This document shows positions 1-10,885 of a stretch of 64,000 nt of DNA, one piece after another. Origin of the DNA: Atriophallophorus winterbourni (taxonomy: Eukaryota > Platyhelminthes > Trematoda > Plagiorchiida > Microphallidae); the NCBI GenBank assembly GCA_013407085.1, contig JACCGJ010001766.1:1-64000 (forward strand), given 5' to 3'. The notes beneath the pieces are model-generated. The model made no database searches. It saw nothing but the letters and a program-made list of their open reading frames with translations, and was not told where the DNA came from. Each line of letters begins with the position of its first letter. Position 1 is the first letter of the stretch. A program made the translations under genes and the position numbers.

Positions 1-1721
1 TCAGAATCCGTCCTTCAGAGTTGGGGTGAATCGGTTATCATACCTATATGTAAAAAAGGTGTGTGAAGCTCATGCTCTAATAACCTTGGGATGAGTCTCA
101 CTCCAATCATTACGAGATTATTTGCGTCCAAACGTCTTCGGAGATTAACATCGCATAGGGAAGCACAGATCCGAGAGCAGCAAGCTGGCTTCCTGTCTGG
201 CAGAGGCTGTGTCGACCACATTTTTACTCTTCGACGGATCTTAGAACTGCGGCAACTTATTCGACAGCCAACAATAGCCATCTTTTTAGACTTCAAAAGG
301 AGCATTGATTCAGGCGATCGAAAATGTCCTGTTTAAGACTTGCTGCGCAAGGGTTCCGCCAAAAGTATGCACAAATTACTACGGCATTATGCTCATACAG
401 TCCGGGATTGCGTTAGGGTCCAACGAAGGTCTCAACCCAAATTCCAAAACCACAAGCGGAGTCGACAAGGTGCCCGATTTCTCCGTTTTTGTTCAATTTT
501 GTAATTGATGCAATTATGGAGTTATGCAAAGATGGTGCCCCAGATTTCGGAGTTCACATAATGCCAGACGTCAAGCTTCTTGACTTGGATTATGCTGATG
601 ATATAGTTCTGCTCTTCGACTCGTACACAGATGCACAGGCGATACTGAACAAGCTATCTAGTATTGTGCCGCATTTGGAATGCGTTTTGCACCCTCTAAG
701 TGCAGTGTTCTGCTGCAGGACATCGACATATCGAACAGCACTTTATTACTTGACAATCAGGCTCTTGAAATTGTAGATCGTTTTACGTATATCGGTAGTT
801 GTATCAATAATTCTGCATCGTTAGATGACGAGGTATCGGCACGCATTTCTAAAGCGACCGTAGCATCCGCAACCGAGGTCACCTCTGGCGTCAGAAAGGA
901 CTGTCTTGCTCTCAAGGGTAGAGTCTATAAAGCGGCAGTTCGGGCTGTGTTACTGTATGGGTGCGAAACCTGGACCCTACGTAAAGAACACATTCAGCGT
1001 CTCCAAGTATTTGACAACCGGTGTCTCCGCAGCATTCTAGGAGTTAGCTGTTACAATCGTATGCGCACCGATGCTCTCCGAAATAAGTTGTTTGGTAGTA
1101 ATGTCGATATCGAGAAGCAGATCAACTTGCATAGGTTACGCTGGTTGGGTCACGTTTTACGGATTGCCGGACACGACATCCAAAACAGAGTGTTGTTTAC
1201 GACGCCCATCCTGATTGGCGTAAATCTCGGGGTGGCCAAACCTCACATGGCATAGGCAGTTAAAAACCTTACTAGTAACTTTTCCAAAGTAGGCGCAGCG
1301 CGTCTTCCAGGCTGGTGTCCCCGCGATCATATATCGCAATGGTTAGTTACGCTTCAGGATATGTCCCGAAACCGTGTTCAATGGCGGTCTTGCACTAAGC
1401 ATCTTCTTGGAGTGTTTGCATAACCTTGTATGTTGTCAAGCGGAGTGACGAAAAAAGCTTGTTATGATGCATGACAGTGAAAGCCGCAAGGAAGCTGCCG
1501 TGCTGATGTTGCTCTACTCGTTCACGAAACTTGTTTGAATGCATGTTCCATTCGAGGTGTAGGCACCTCTTCCCAGTTTGTTTGTGCTTACTCTTCTATA
1601 GAAGCCGTAGCAATTTAAGTCCCACCTTCCCCATCTTTTAGGATTTTACTTTTTCATGGTTGTATGGCAGTTAAGCATTCGGTACGTGCTACCGGTGTAT
1701 TGCTGTCTTTGATGATGATGA
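1..1721 (+). pseudogene. RTE-like LINE, 3' part (reverse transcriptase to 3' end), decayed
   Basis: The window opens inside the reverse transcriptase of a non-LTR retrotransposon. Conserved blocks occur in order but in several frames: IREQQAGF near 170-190, IAIFLDFK near 275-295, LDYADDIVLL near 585-612 (the catalytic YADD box), then the C-terminal block with LLYGCETWTLR near 950-980 and LHRLRWLGHVLR near 1130-1160. Stops and frameshifts separate the ORFs at 91-336, 489-776 and 680-1255, so it cannot be active. The 3' UTR ends in a short GAT-repeat tail near 1708-1721. The same family occurs nearly intact on the minus strand at 32070-36098, which fixes the frame. The 5' half lies outside the window. 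The RTE assignment rests on the APE-type organisation seen in the other copy and on the microsatellite tail. Confidence 0.88.
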
Positions 1722-2295
1722 GATCAACCTGCATAGGTTACGCCGGTTGGGTCACGTTTTACGGATACCGGACCACCGACTTCCGGAAGGGATTTTTCGC
1801 GACGCCGTATCCAGATTGGCGTAAATCTCCTGGTGGCCAAACCGTCGCATGGCAAAGGTAGTTAAAAACCCATACTAGTAACCTTTTCAAAATGGGCGCA
1901 GCGCGTCTTCCAGGCTGGTGTCTCCGCGATGGCTAGTTACGCTTCAGAATATGTCCCGGAACCGTGTTCAATGGTGATCTTGCACTAAGCATCTTCTTTG
2001 AGTGTTTGATTAACCGTGTATGTTGTCAAGTGGAGTGACGAAAAAAGCATGTTATGATGCATGACAGTGAAAGCCGCAAGAAAGCTGCCATGCTGATGTC
2101 GCTCTACTCGTGCCCGAAACTTGTTTGAATACATGTTCCATTCGAGGTGTAGGCAACTCTTCCCAGTTTGTTTGTGCTTACTCTTCTATAGAATCCATTC
2201 ACATCTTTTAGGATTTTACTTTTTCATGGTTGTGTGGCAGTTAATCATTCGGTAAGTGCTACCGGTGTAATGCTGTCTGTGACGATGATGTGATT
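1722..2295 (+). repeat. RTE-like LINE, second 5'-truncated 3' fragment
   Basis: Starts abruptly at the sequence equivalent to about position 1119 of the preceding copy (INLHRLRWLGH coding block) and runs through the same 3' UTR to a GA/GAT-rich tail at about 2280-2295. It is therefore a separate, strongly 5'-truncated copy lying head-to-tail behind the first. The coding remnant (RLGHVLRIPDHRLP-like) is very short and broken. Confidence 0.8.
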
Positions 2296-2680
2296 TTGTG
2301 GGGTTTTTGTTTTTTATATATAAAATAATACCGGATAAAAAAGATGACACACTTCCGCCACTGACTCCGGGTTGCAGCCATATCTCGTAAGGTTTCCAGC
2401 TAACTATTAGGTGTAGCTTTTGGTCCCCACTCAGGCAAATGAATACGCACAACTGAGCCTAGCGCTACGGTGAGTTTCTTCATCTCAACGCACCAGGTCA
2501 TGGACTGGCCACCAGATCTTTTCTCCCAGCTTCTGCCAGGCTCTGCGAATAAGGCGCGGTACGGTAAACGGTGATTAGGCATTCTTAAAACATGTGTCAA
2601 CCATCGCAAACGAGCAAGCATCAGCGAAGATACTGTCAGGTTGTTTAGGCGACTGTTATATTGAAATGGCGAATCGCAAG
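2296..2680 (-). repeat. RTE-like LINE 3' fragment, different subfamily
   Basis: Minus-strand translation of 2400-2717 contains LARLRWLTHVLRMPNHRLPY followed by a GRSWEKRSGGQSMTWC-type block, the C-terminal region of RTE-like LINE proteins. Near-matching sequence lies at 38272-38620 in the same orientation, so this is a dispersed element. Beyond about 2640 the similarity breaks up; a scrap resembling the short repeat family A (AGATACTGTCAGGTTG) is at about 2634-2650. Confidence 0.7.
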
Positions 2681-2719
2681 GAGAGTAATATGTTGACATG
2701 AAAAAAAGGGTGAGCATTT

Positions 2720-3105
2720 GGTGGGCGGTAGATTACCGCCAGTAGAGCAGAGTCACTGTTTCTAAGATGCAAGTGGCGCCAAAGGGAATAGATGGTTTGC
2801 AGACGAATGTGAGATAGCGGTTCACAGCGGACTGGGGACTAACGCTACAAAAGAACTCCGCCACCCTTGCTTGGAGGATTTTTCTGAATGACACTACCCC
2901 CAAGAAACTTCATGATGATGTCTCAATGGGTCTGCGTACCATCTACGGAGTTCGCAGGTGGGAACTAGACTGGATCACGATCTGCAACGATCTCGCCTCC
3001 GATCGACGTGAGTGAGCTGGTGCGATCCGAGACATCAATGAAGCCGGCTAATCCACCCGTGGAGCCAGCCGCACAAAAGTAAAAGTAAAGTAAGTAAACC
3101 AGGAA
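2720..3105 (+). repeat. LINE 3' end with (AAAGT)n tail
   Basis: The region around 2930-3035 translates on the plus strand to a LINE C-terminus-like stretch (RRWELDWITICNDLASDRR, then WAGAIRDINEAG and a stop). It is followed by a 3' UTR ending AAAAGTAAAAGTAAAGTAAG near 3075-3098, a simple-repeat tail typical of non-LTR retrotransposons. The last ~55 bases resemble the ends of the short repeat at 50610-50640 (reverse strand), suggesting a LINE and a dependent SINE sharing the same tail. The 5' boundary is uncertain. Confidence 0.55.
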
Positions 3106-3470
3106 TAGAAATTTCGCAGTCTGTTACCGAAAATGATAACCATATCTCAGTCACAGCTATCACGTCCAAGTGTTGAGCAGCGTGTTCAAAACGAAGTTCA
3201 GAAAGCTTACTGAGCAGGCCTTGGCGTTCGCATGGAAACACTGCAGGCCTTCGCGCGAAAGGGCGGAGTCTGCACAGTTGATTTGGACGTTCATTACGCC
3301 GATCCTGAAAGGACCGGCTGCGATAAGTTTCTTGAGGCACAATCAACTTCATCAGCAGAACCACACTGAAGCTTGTCGATTCACTTTTTATCGAGGGTAG
3401 AACTGAAGCGGATCTCGAAAGGCCCAAACCGTTGAATCGGTACCAACTGTGTAACGCTTCGTTCACCGTG
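3106..3470 (-). pseudogene. CR1-like LINE endonuclease fragment
   Basis: Minus-strand reading gives LSKLSELRFEHAAQHLDVIA then VTEIWLSFSVTDCEISIPG, the N-terminal block of an apurinic-type endonuclease (pattern 'RNKLxEL...LDVIAVTETWL') seen in CR1-like LINEs elsewhere in this window (13.5 kb and 27.7 kb). Upstream codons are frameshifted. No other domain is present, so this is an isolated piece. Confidence 0.65.
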
Positions 3471-4313
3471 GATTCTGATTGAAAAGTTACTTGAGTATGC
3501 GGTGACCAGAACCCTTGTAGCTGGGCGAAACAGGTAATAGTTTCAAATCAATCATAACAGTGTCAATGATTTAACTTTGTTGTTGTATGAAACGCAGTCA
3601 TGAGTAAAGTTTTATTGGAATCAGGGTCATTTAGTTCTAAAACGCAATGAATAAAATAGCTTTTCTTGTTATTATCCTTCTTACAGTTAAATATTGTTTC
3701 CTTTTTGGCATGTTGCTAAACCTACAACACGTCCGGAAATATGCGAATGGGAGAAATGCTGTCAAGATTTCGAGAGCGTTAAATATTCCAATATAAATGT
3801 CACGGGACTATAGTCAGCTTAAAAGCATTTCTTTAGGTGGTGGATTCGGTACAATTTCGCAACAATATGAAAATTTAGAAAGTTACATTTAAGACGTCTC
3901 GATTGACGGTTGAAATTAAAATTAATTAAGACATGAAAATGTATACGAGGCTATATGGGGACGCAATGCCTCGCGATACAGATAGCGAATTTAAAGAAAT
4001 ATAGTTTAATTTTATGCAGAATACAAGAAATGCATTTTCAATTATAAGCACGTGCCAAACACGTAATAGAACAAGGCGTCATGAGCGTAAAAAACGAAAT
4101 CAAATTTAACGCGATTTTTGGTTACTACGCGCATTTCAATTCAGTTCAGCAGGTAGATAAATGGCTCATAAGCCATTCAAGCATTCAGAATTCCTGTAGA
4201 ACGAAAACTTTCAAGAGACGCAAAACACTGCATAATTTTTTTGTTATTTGGCATCCTCGGCTATGATACGTCAGGTGTAATCCAGAACGTCCTTCGGTAA
4301 ACTGCTTTTGTAG
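3471..4313. other. AT-rich spacer, nothing recognised
   Basis: No ORF with recognisable similarity, no structured repeat and no LINE or LTR motif seen on either strand. It ends at the CTGC target duplication of the solo LTR. Confidence 0.5.
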
Positions 4314-4317
4314 CTGC

Positions 4318-4725
4318 TGTAGTGATCTACTTTCCCTTGTACCTCAGCATTTTGTACATACAGCTTTTGGCCTTGTATGATTATTCCTTTTTCGGCCACG
4401 TACACTTCATTTGTATCAATGCATGTACAATATACTTTTTGGCGATTAATACAATTTGGAACACAGACTTTGTCTTCTTCCGCGATTGCGGAGTTTGCGT
4501 GGGTCGCCGCGTGCCGGAAATGTGATTAACGGATCCTCAAACATTTAAACGCTTTCTGCACCTTGGATTCCATCATCACTTGGACTTTTCCTGTGTGGAT
4601 TATTTTGCTATCGTTGGACTTCTCTGGATCTTTATTTGGACATTTGCTCCTTTGGTCTTTTAGTGAGTTCTTTCCATTTTTGCCATTTTGTGTGTAGTGC
4701 TAGACTTATATTTTGGTCCACTACA
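4318..4725 (+). repeat. Solo LTR of the CsRn1-like Ty3/Gypsy family
   Basis: 408 bp starting TGTAGTG and ending CACTACA, so the ends form a 7-bp perfect inverted repeat. It is closely similar, with scattered substitutions, to the two 405-bp LTRs of the neighbouring complete element. It is flanked by CTGC at 4314-4317 and 4726-4729, a 4-bp target duplication. No internal region remains, as expected after recombination between the two LTRs of an older insertion. Confidence 0.92.
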
Positions 4726-4791
4726 CTGCGACTAAAAACGGAACGGGTTTCCAAGCTGGTGAGATGTTAGCTAAAGGGAAATTTGTGCGTA

Positions 4792-5196
4792 TGTAGTGAT
4801 CTACTTTCCCTTGTACCTTAGCATTTTGTACATACACTTTTTGGCCTTGTATGATTGTTCATTTTTTGGCCATGTACACTTCATCTGTATCAATGCTTGT
4901 ACAATATACTTTTTGGCGGTCAATACAATTTCGAACTCGGACTCTGTCTTCTTCCGTGGTTGCGAAGTCTGTGTGCGCCACTCTGTGCTGGAACTGTGAT
5001 TAACGAAATCTCCAACATTTTAGCGCTTTCTGCACCTTGGATTCCATTTCCTGGATTTTCCTGTGTGGATTACTTCGCTATCGTTGGACGTTACGGATCT
5101 TTATTTGGACATTTGCTCTCTTGGTCTTTCAGTGAGTTCTTTCCATTTTTGCCATTTTGTGTGTAGTGCTAGACTATTTTTCCTTAGTCCACTACA
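4792..5196 (+). repeat. 5' LTR of the CsRn1-like element
   Basis: 405 bp, TGTAGTG...CACTACA. It differs from the 3' LTR at about five positions (T/C and A/G near 5070-5095, and a cluster of three near 5150). It should carry the element's promoter and polyadenylation signals; none is obvious by eye. Confidence 0.93.
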
Positions 5197-5200
5197 TAAT

Positions 5201-5218
5201 TGGTGAGCCCGCCTACTC
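5201..5218 (+). promoter_or_regulatory. Primer binding site (tRNA-Trp type proposed)
   Basis: TGGTGAGCCCGCC begins four bases after the LTR end. The first eleven bases match a tRNA-Trp 3'-end complement (TGGTGACCCCG) at ten positions; tRNA-Trp priming is known for CsRn1-type elements. The match weakens after that, so the tRNA identity is inferred. Confidence 0.6.
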
Positions 5219-5305
5219 CTGACACTGCATTTTTTTCATTTACGATAAATTCGTATTTGTAAATTTTTTGGCTTATATTTTGGAATACTCACTTAACACC
5301 CCACC

Positions 5306-8300
5306 ATGAGCGATTTTTCCATAAGTAAAGTTTCCACAATCCTACAATCACAACATATTCCATGCACATTACCGGCTTTAAACGTTTCTAATCTCCCTCT
5401 TTGGTTCGGCCAAATTGAAGCTATTTTTCGTATATATGGCATCACCGATGAATCTATTATGTATTCTCATGTGGTGACCCTGCTCCCTCTCGACGTAGCT
5501 GAACAAGTCAGTGATCTTATTTATGCTATGCCTGAGGTCAAGCCATACGAAAAGCTCAAATCCGCTCTAATAGACCGAATTGGTTTTTCTGAGCAAGAGA
5601 AGCTCGACGTCCTCTTTTCCAAAATGGCTCTTGGTGATAAAAAGCCATCTCAGCTTCTTCGCCAGATGAAAGAGCTACTTGGAGACAAAAGGATTGAGGA
5701 GAGCATTTTAACACAGTTGTGGTTTAAAAACCTCCCAGCTGACATTTGCCAAGTGCTTGCTGGTTTGATTACTTACGTATCATTAGACGAACTAGCACAA
5801 GCGGCTGACAAAATGCTCGAAGCAAAAGAAGCCGACCAAATTACGGTTGATTCCGCACACATCAATTCGCCCTGTCCATGTTCGGAATTAAAAGAACAAG
5901 TCGCTGAACTAACTCTTGCGGCGAACTCTCTTTTGTCAAAATCTACCAACCCACCTCGCTCAAAATCTAAATCTCGACCATCGAAAACCCCTGAGCGCGT
6001 ATGTTGGTACCACAAGAGATATGGGGATAAAGCCTCAAAATGCATCTCTCCGTGTTCAAAAACCGTCAAAATCAAGGGTCAATCAGTTACGGCGACTACT
6101 GTTCCCGGCCTACCAAACCCGAGTCGCCTATTCTATGTTACAGACAAATCGAGTGGTCTGCGTTTTCTAGTCGATACTGGCGCTGAAATTAGCGTCATAC
6201 CTCCAACATCCAGCACCTCCAAACCGTCGTCCTACACTCTTCAAGCGGCAAATGGCACTCGTATTAACACTTACGGCCAACGCCTGCTAACCCTCAACTT
6301 AGGACTAAGACGCAGTTTTCCATGGGTGTTTCTCATCGCGGAGGTAAATTGCCCAATAATCGGCATCGACTTTCTGTCTCACTTCGGTCTAACCGTCGAA
6401 GTAAAACAGCGAAGATTAGTAGATACGAAAACCTCTTTACAGGTCTCAGGTATCACTACTAAAGCCGTTTCCTCCGGCATCAAAGCTGTTACTCCAGAAG
6501 CTTCGACTTTTTGTGCTATACTGCATGAATTCCCATCCGTCATGCATCCCCCAAGACCGACAGACAAAGTGACACACTCCGTAAAACATCACATTGTCAC
6601 TAACGGACCACCAGTCTCCTTCAGACCGAGGCGACTTCACCCGTCGAAACTCAAAATCGCAAGAGCCGAATTCGAGCACATGCTAGAGCTTGGGATCATC
6701 CGTCCCTCTTCCAGCTCCTGGTCGTCACCACTTCATATGGTCCCCAAGAAGACCTCAGATGACTGGAGGCCATGCGGCGACTATCGTGCTCTCAACAATC
6801 GAACGGTCCCCGACAGATATCCGGTGCCACACATCCACGATTTCTCTTTGAATCTTTGTGCCACGACGATACTTACTAAGCTTGATCTCGTCCGTGCTTA
6901 TTATCACATCCCGGTAGCCGAGGAAGACATACCCAAAACGGCAGTCACGACTCCTTTCGGCTTATACGAATTCACTCGGATGCCCTTTGGCCTGAGAAAC
7001 GCTGCACAAACCTTCCAACGTTTCATCGACGAAGTCTTGCGAGGCTTGCCGTTCGCCTACGCATACATCGACGACGTCTTGATTGCCAGCAACTCTCCAG
7101 AAGAGCATGTCGAGCACATCCGTCTCGTTTTAGAGCGTTTCGTTAACTACGGGATAAAGATCAACCCAAGTAAATGCATTTTCGGCACAGATTCACTGGA
7201 CTTCCTCGGTCATCGCCTTACTCGATCTGGTATCACACCTCTTCCCGAGAAATGCCAGGCGATTTCCGACTTTCCTGTCCCCACAACGGTAACGCAGTTG
7301 CGCCGCTTTATCGGCATGATCAACTTTTACCGTCGCTTTATTCCAAACTGCGCAAAGATCATTGCACCGCTGACCGATTTGCTCGACTCCAAATCAAAAT
7401 CTCTTCAGCTTTCGCCTGAGGCACTTGAAGCTTTTGCCGCATCCAAAAAAGCTCTTTGCAGTGCCACAGAACTCTCATTCATTGATCCGGAACCGACCTT
7501 TCCTTTGTCATTGACGACCGATGCCTCCAATTCGGCTGTTGGAGCTGTTTTACAACAACACCACAAGAACACAGTCCGTCCACTGGCATTTTTCTCGCAA
7601 AAGCTTAATCCGGCACAAACTCGCTACAGCACATTTGGCCGTGAATTACTTGCGATATATTTGGCCATACGGCATTTCCGTCATTTACTGGAAGGTCGTG
7701 ACTTCATTATCTTTACGGATCACAAACCATTAACTTTTGCTCTGCAGTCTAAACTTGATCGTCATTCGCCACGCGAGATTCGCCACTTAGATTACATCTC
7801 TCAGTTCTCTACCGATATTCGTTACGTCAAAGGAGATGCTAACTTGGTCGCCGATGCTTTATCAAGACCTGACATTTCTGTTTTGTCTACAGACACACCA
7901 TTTGATCTCTCCCTTTTGACTAACCATCAAGCCGAGATTGATAAAACCGAACTCGCGAAGTGTCGATCCCTGGATTTGCAGCAAATTCAGTTACCAAACG
8001 CCGATGCCTCGTTGACGTGCGATATCTCGACAGGGAAACCTAGACCTTTTGTCCCTCTTTCTCTGCGACGTGCCATTTTCGATCATTTTCATTCGATGTC
8101 TCATCCTGGAAAGCGTGCCACCGTGAGGCTAATCGCAGATCGTTTTGTTTGGCCGTCCATGAATAAGGATATACGAAATTGGGTCCAGCATTGCATTCCT
8201 TGTCAAAAGAACAAGATATCTCGACATACCTTCACACCTTACGTTCCATTTAGGCATCCCAACTGTCGATTCTCTCATGTGCATCTTGATCTCGTCGGTC

Positions 8301-9223
8301 CTATGCCATCATCGAACGGATACTCATTCATCCTAACGGCGATTGATCGCTTTACTCGATGGCCGATTGCTGTTCCGATCAAAGACACATGTTCAGAGAC
8401 TGTAGCACGCGCCTTCGTCGAACATTGGATTGCCAATTTTGGCACACCATCTGTCATCACTACCGACCGTGGCGCTCAGTTTCAATCGACTTTGTTCCGA
8501 GATTTGACGCGACTCCTTGGCTGCCAGCACATCCGAACCACCGCCTACCACCCTAACTCGAACGGATTGGTTGAACGCTTCCATCGGCAGCTTAAAGCCT
8601 CTTTAGCTTGCCAGCCTGATCCTAATAAATGGACTGAGAATTTGCCACTTGTTCTTCTTGGAATACGTTCCGCTATCAAAGAAGACATGCAGTGCTCAGC
8701 CGCAGAGTTAGTTTTTGGTACCGCCTTGTGTCTTCCCGGTGAACTCGTTGTGCCCTGCCAGTCACTACCTCCGGCGTCAGATTACATTTCTCGCTTGCGC
8801 ACGTTCATGTCCAAGTTGGACTTTACGCCTCCTCGTCAGCGCATTATCCACCAACAGAAATCACCTCATCTTGATACGTGTGATTTTGTTTTTGTGCGAC
8901 GCGACTCTGTTTGTAAACCTCTTCAGTCATCCTATCACGGACCTCACAGAGTTATCGAGCGTAAACCCAAGTTCTTCGTTTTGGATATGAATGGTCGACG
9001 TGACACAGTTTCTATTGACCGCTTAAAACCCGCTTTTGTCGAGCTTAAGCCGCAATCTCCGCCAAGCATCACTACGCCTCACGCACAACTCCCTGATAAT
9101 CCTCATGTGCCAACCTCCACCCATGTTCATCCCAATTCCCCGGTCCCTCCTACCCCCGTTCAAACCCGAACCGGTAGACATGTGCACTGGCCCAAACGCC
9201 TTGCTGACTACGTGACCTTATGA
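5306..9223 (+). CDS. Gag-Pol polyprotein of the CsRn1-like retrotransposon
   Basis: One uninterrupted 1305-residue frame. Gag occupies about residues 1-250 and ends in a CHCC zinc finger, C233-x2-H-x9-C-x3-C250, not the usual CCHC knuckle. An aspartic protease follows with DTG at 290-292. Reverse transcriptase spans about 440-640 with catalytic YIDD at 587-590. RNase H follows with TDAS (D739) and the TDHKPL block. Integrase has an HHCC finger (H929/H933, C963, C966) and a DD35E triad at D995, D1054 and E1090. The C-terminus is proline-rich with no chromodomain seen. Gag and Pol share one frame with no frameshift signal, so they should be made as one precursor and cut by the protease. The ATG at 5306 is the first in frame after a 109-nt leader. 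No broken motif was seen. Confidence 0.96.
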   Translation: MSDFSISKVSTILQSQHIPCTLPALNVSNLPLWFGQIEAIFRIYGITDESIMYSHVVTLLPLDVAEQVSDLIYAMPEVKPYEKLKSALIDRIGFSEQEKLDVLFSKMALGDKKPSQLLRQMKELLGDKRIEESILTQLWFKNLPADICQVLAGLITYVSLDELAQAADKMLEAKEADQITVDSAHINSPCPCSELKEQVAELTLAANSLLSKSTNPPRSKSKSRPSKTPERVCWYHKRYGDKASKCISPCSKTVKIKGQSVTATTVPGLPNPSRLFYVTDKSSGLRFLVDTGAEISVIPPTSSTSKPSSYTLQAANGTRINTYGQRLLTLNLGLRRSFPWVFLIAEVNCPIIGIDFLSHFGLTVEVKQRRLVDTKTSLQVSGITTKAVSSGIKAVTPEASTFCAILHEFPSVMHPPRPTDKVTHSVKHHIVTNGPPVSFRPRRLHPSKLKIARAEFEHMLELGIIRPSSSSWSSPLHMVPKKTSDDWRPCGDYRALNNRTVPDRYPVPHIHDFSLNLCATTILTKLDLVRAYYHIPVAEEDIPKTAVTTPFGLYEFTRMPFGLRNAAQTFQRFIDEVLRGLPFAYAYIDDVLIASNSPEEHVEHIRLVLERFVNYGIKINPSKCIFGTDSLDFLGHRLTRSGITPLPEKCQAISDFPVPTTVTQLRRFIGMINFYRRFIPNCAKIIAPLTDLLDSKSKSLQLSPEALEAFAASKKALCSATELSFIDPEPTFPLSLTTDASNSAVGAVLQQHHKNTVRPLAFFSQKLNPAQTRYSTFGRELLAIYLAIRHFRHLLEGRDFIIFTDHKPLTFALQSKLDRHSPREIRHLDYISQFSTDIRYVKGDANLVADALSRPDISVLSTDTPFDLSLLTNHQAEIDKTELAKCRSLDLQQIQLPNADASLTCDISTGKPRPFVPLSLRRAIFDHFHSMSHPGKRATVRLIADRFVWPSMNKDIRNWVQHCIPCQKNKISRHTFTPYVPFRHPNCRFSHVHLDLVGPMPSSNGYSFILTAIDRFTRWPIAVPIKDTCSETVARAFVEHWIANFGTPSVITTDRGAQFQSTLFRDLTRLLGCQHIRTTAYHPNSNGLVERFHRQLKASLACQPDPNKWTENLPLVLLGIRSAIKEDMQCSAAELVFGTALCLPGELVVPCQSLPPASDYISRLRTFMSKLDFTPPRQRIIHQQKSPHLDTCDFVFVRRDSVCKPLQSSYHGPHRVIERKPKFFVLDMNGRRDTVSIDRLKPAFVELKPQSPPSITTPHAQLPDNPHVPTSTHVHPNSPVPPTPVQTRTGRHVHWPKRLADYVTL

Positions 9224-9270
9224 ACATTTCGAGCGTATGTTACCCTTCATTCAAGCCTAACTAACGCTCT

Positions 9271-9283
9271 GGTGGGGGATTAT
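9271..9283 (+). promoter_or_regulatory. Polypurine tract of the CsRn1-like element
   Basis: GGTGGGGGATTAT directly precedes the 3' LTR, the position where plus-strand DNA synthesis is primed in LTR retrotransposons. Confidence 0.75.
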
Positions 9284-9688
9284 TGTAGTGATCTACTTTC
9301 CCTTGTACCTTAGCATTTTGTACATACACTTTTTGGCCTTGTATGATTGTTCATTTTTTGGCCATGTACACTTCATCTGTATCAATGCTTGTACAATATA
9401 CTTTTTGGCGGTCAATACAATTTCGAACTCGGACTCTGTCTTCTTCCGTGGTTGCGAAGTCTGTGTGCGCCACTCTGTGCTGGAACTGTGATTAACGAAA
9501 TCTCCAACATTTTAGCGCTTTCTGCACCTTGGATTCCATTTCCTGGATTTTCCTGTGTGGATCACTTCGCTATCGTTGGGCGTTACGGATCTTTATTTGG
9601 ACATTTGCTCTCTTGGTCTTTCAGTGAGTTCTTTCCATTTTAATCATTTTGTGTGTAGTGCTAGACTATTTTTCCTTAGTCCACTACA
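9284..9688 (+). repeat. 3' LTR of the CsRn1-like element
   Basis: 405 bp with the same TGTAGTG...CACTACA ends as the 5' LTR, followed by the target duplicate CGTA. Confidence 0.93.
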
Positions 9689-9692
9689 CGTA

Positions 9693-9957
9693 CATTTACA
9701 ACGTGATATTACATAATTGGGGATTTTTGTTTTCTTTTTTCGGGCAGTCTCTATTTTGTATTTTTCAAATAGTAGTAAAAAGCTTATATAATTGAAAAAG
9801 AAAAATGCATGCTAACTATATCGACAGACAATCTGTATTTTAGACAAAGGAGTCAGAAAAAGTGCATGCTACGAAGCATCAGAACGTGCCTACCGATTTG
9901 AAAATGATTAGATACTCAGCTCACTTATTTCATAATCGTAAAACTCTTACAGTAAAA
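9693..9957. other. AT-rich spacer, nothing recognised
   Basis: No coding or repeat signature seen between the CsRn1-like insertion and the next LINE fragment. Confidence 0.45.
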
Positions 9958-10815
9958 TCATTTGCAAACATGTAACAGATACATCAGTTCAGTTCTGTTT
10001 AGTTGCACAGGACGATATGTGGCAGAGTCGCCAATCGAGCGTCCAGAATACTTCCGGTGGTAAGCCAAAAGAGCGTCCACCACTTCGGATAGTAGGTTCA
10101 ATATTCTTCCGGTATGACTTTGGCTGGAATGCAACAGAAAAACTCCCTTACCCAACAGGTGAGGAGAGACATTAGTGCGTTCCAACGACAAATTGAAGAA
10201 CAACTATAAAATTAGGGATAAAAATTGGGAAACACAGAGCGCCAGATCGAGTCTAGTCTATCTTTGAAGCACGTTACTGATGTAGAACAAACTACCTCTT
10301 CGGAGAGACAGTTTCAATGATTCACTACTTTTTCGCTAAAGAAGTGCTTACGTGCATTAGACCTGACATGTTGCTTTGCCAGTTCCAGTGAATGGCCTCG
10401 AGTACCTACCACTGGCGCAAGAGCATACATATCAGCCGGATCAATAGAACTAAAGCCTCTAACGATTTCAAAGGTCTCGATAAGATCCCCACGTAGTCGC
10501 CTTCTTTTTAGCGAGAAGAGATCTAGACTCAACAGTCGTTGTTCATACGACTTCCCAGATTGCCCTTTAATCATACGAGTAGCTAGGCGCTGAACACCTT
10601 CAAGCGTGGCAATGTCCTTTTCCAAGTAAGGAGACCAAGCTTGAACGCAATGCTCGAGATGAGGTCTCACTATCGCTTTATACAATGGGATGAAAACCTC
10701 CGGGGACCTGCAGGATAAAACTGATTGGAGGCGAAAGAGCTGTTTCCTAGCGCGTTGTGCAGCAGCTGCACATTGATCAGCCCGTTTAAAGTCCGCTGAA
10801 AAGATAAGAATACAT
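9958..10815 (-). pseudogene. CR1-like LINE (family 1), 5'-truncated 3' end
   Basis: Minus-strand translation from about 10810 down to 10314 reads as the C-terminal region of a CR1-type LINE protein: FKRADQCAAAAQRARK, IPLYKAIVRPHLEHCVQAWS, LEGVQRLATRMIKGQSGKS, LLSLDLFSLKRRRLRGDLIE. It stops near 10314 and continues as a 3' UTR toward 9960, where CTGAA-like pentamers (AACTGAACTGA) mark the tail. A cleaner relative lies on the plus strand at 29438-30526 with the same tail. Only the last third of the protein survives. Confidence 0.8.
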
Positions 10816-10885
10816 TTCTCCTCACCAGTACGGTGAGAGGTCGGCTAAAGAAGAGTTGTGTATTAAACAAACCGAACTTTAGCAT

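Larger units (their letters stand above)
4792..9688 (+). mobile_element. Complete CsRn1-like Ty3/Gypsy LTR retrotransposon
   Basis: 4897 bp bounded by two 405-bp LTRs (4792-5196 and 9284-9688) with about five differences by eye, and by the 4-bp duplication CGTA at 4788-4791 and 9689-9692. A TGG-start primer site follows the 5' LTR at 5201, a G-rich polypurine tract lies at 9271-9283, and the internal region is filled by one open gag-pol frame. All expected parts of an autonomous element are present with no disabling lesion visible. The CHCC gag finger and the fused frame point to the CsRn1 clade, first described from the liver fluke Clonorchis sinensis. Low LTR divergence suggests a recent insertion. 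Confidence 0.95.

Noticed and set aside
4855..5166. 98-103 codon ORFs inside the LTRs (also 9347-9643 and 4322-4525)
   Set aside because: They recur only because the LTR is repeated; no domain and no reason to expect coding.
5773..6679. Minus-strand and alternative-frame ORFs inside gag-pol
   Set aside because: Shadows of the 1305-codon frame.
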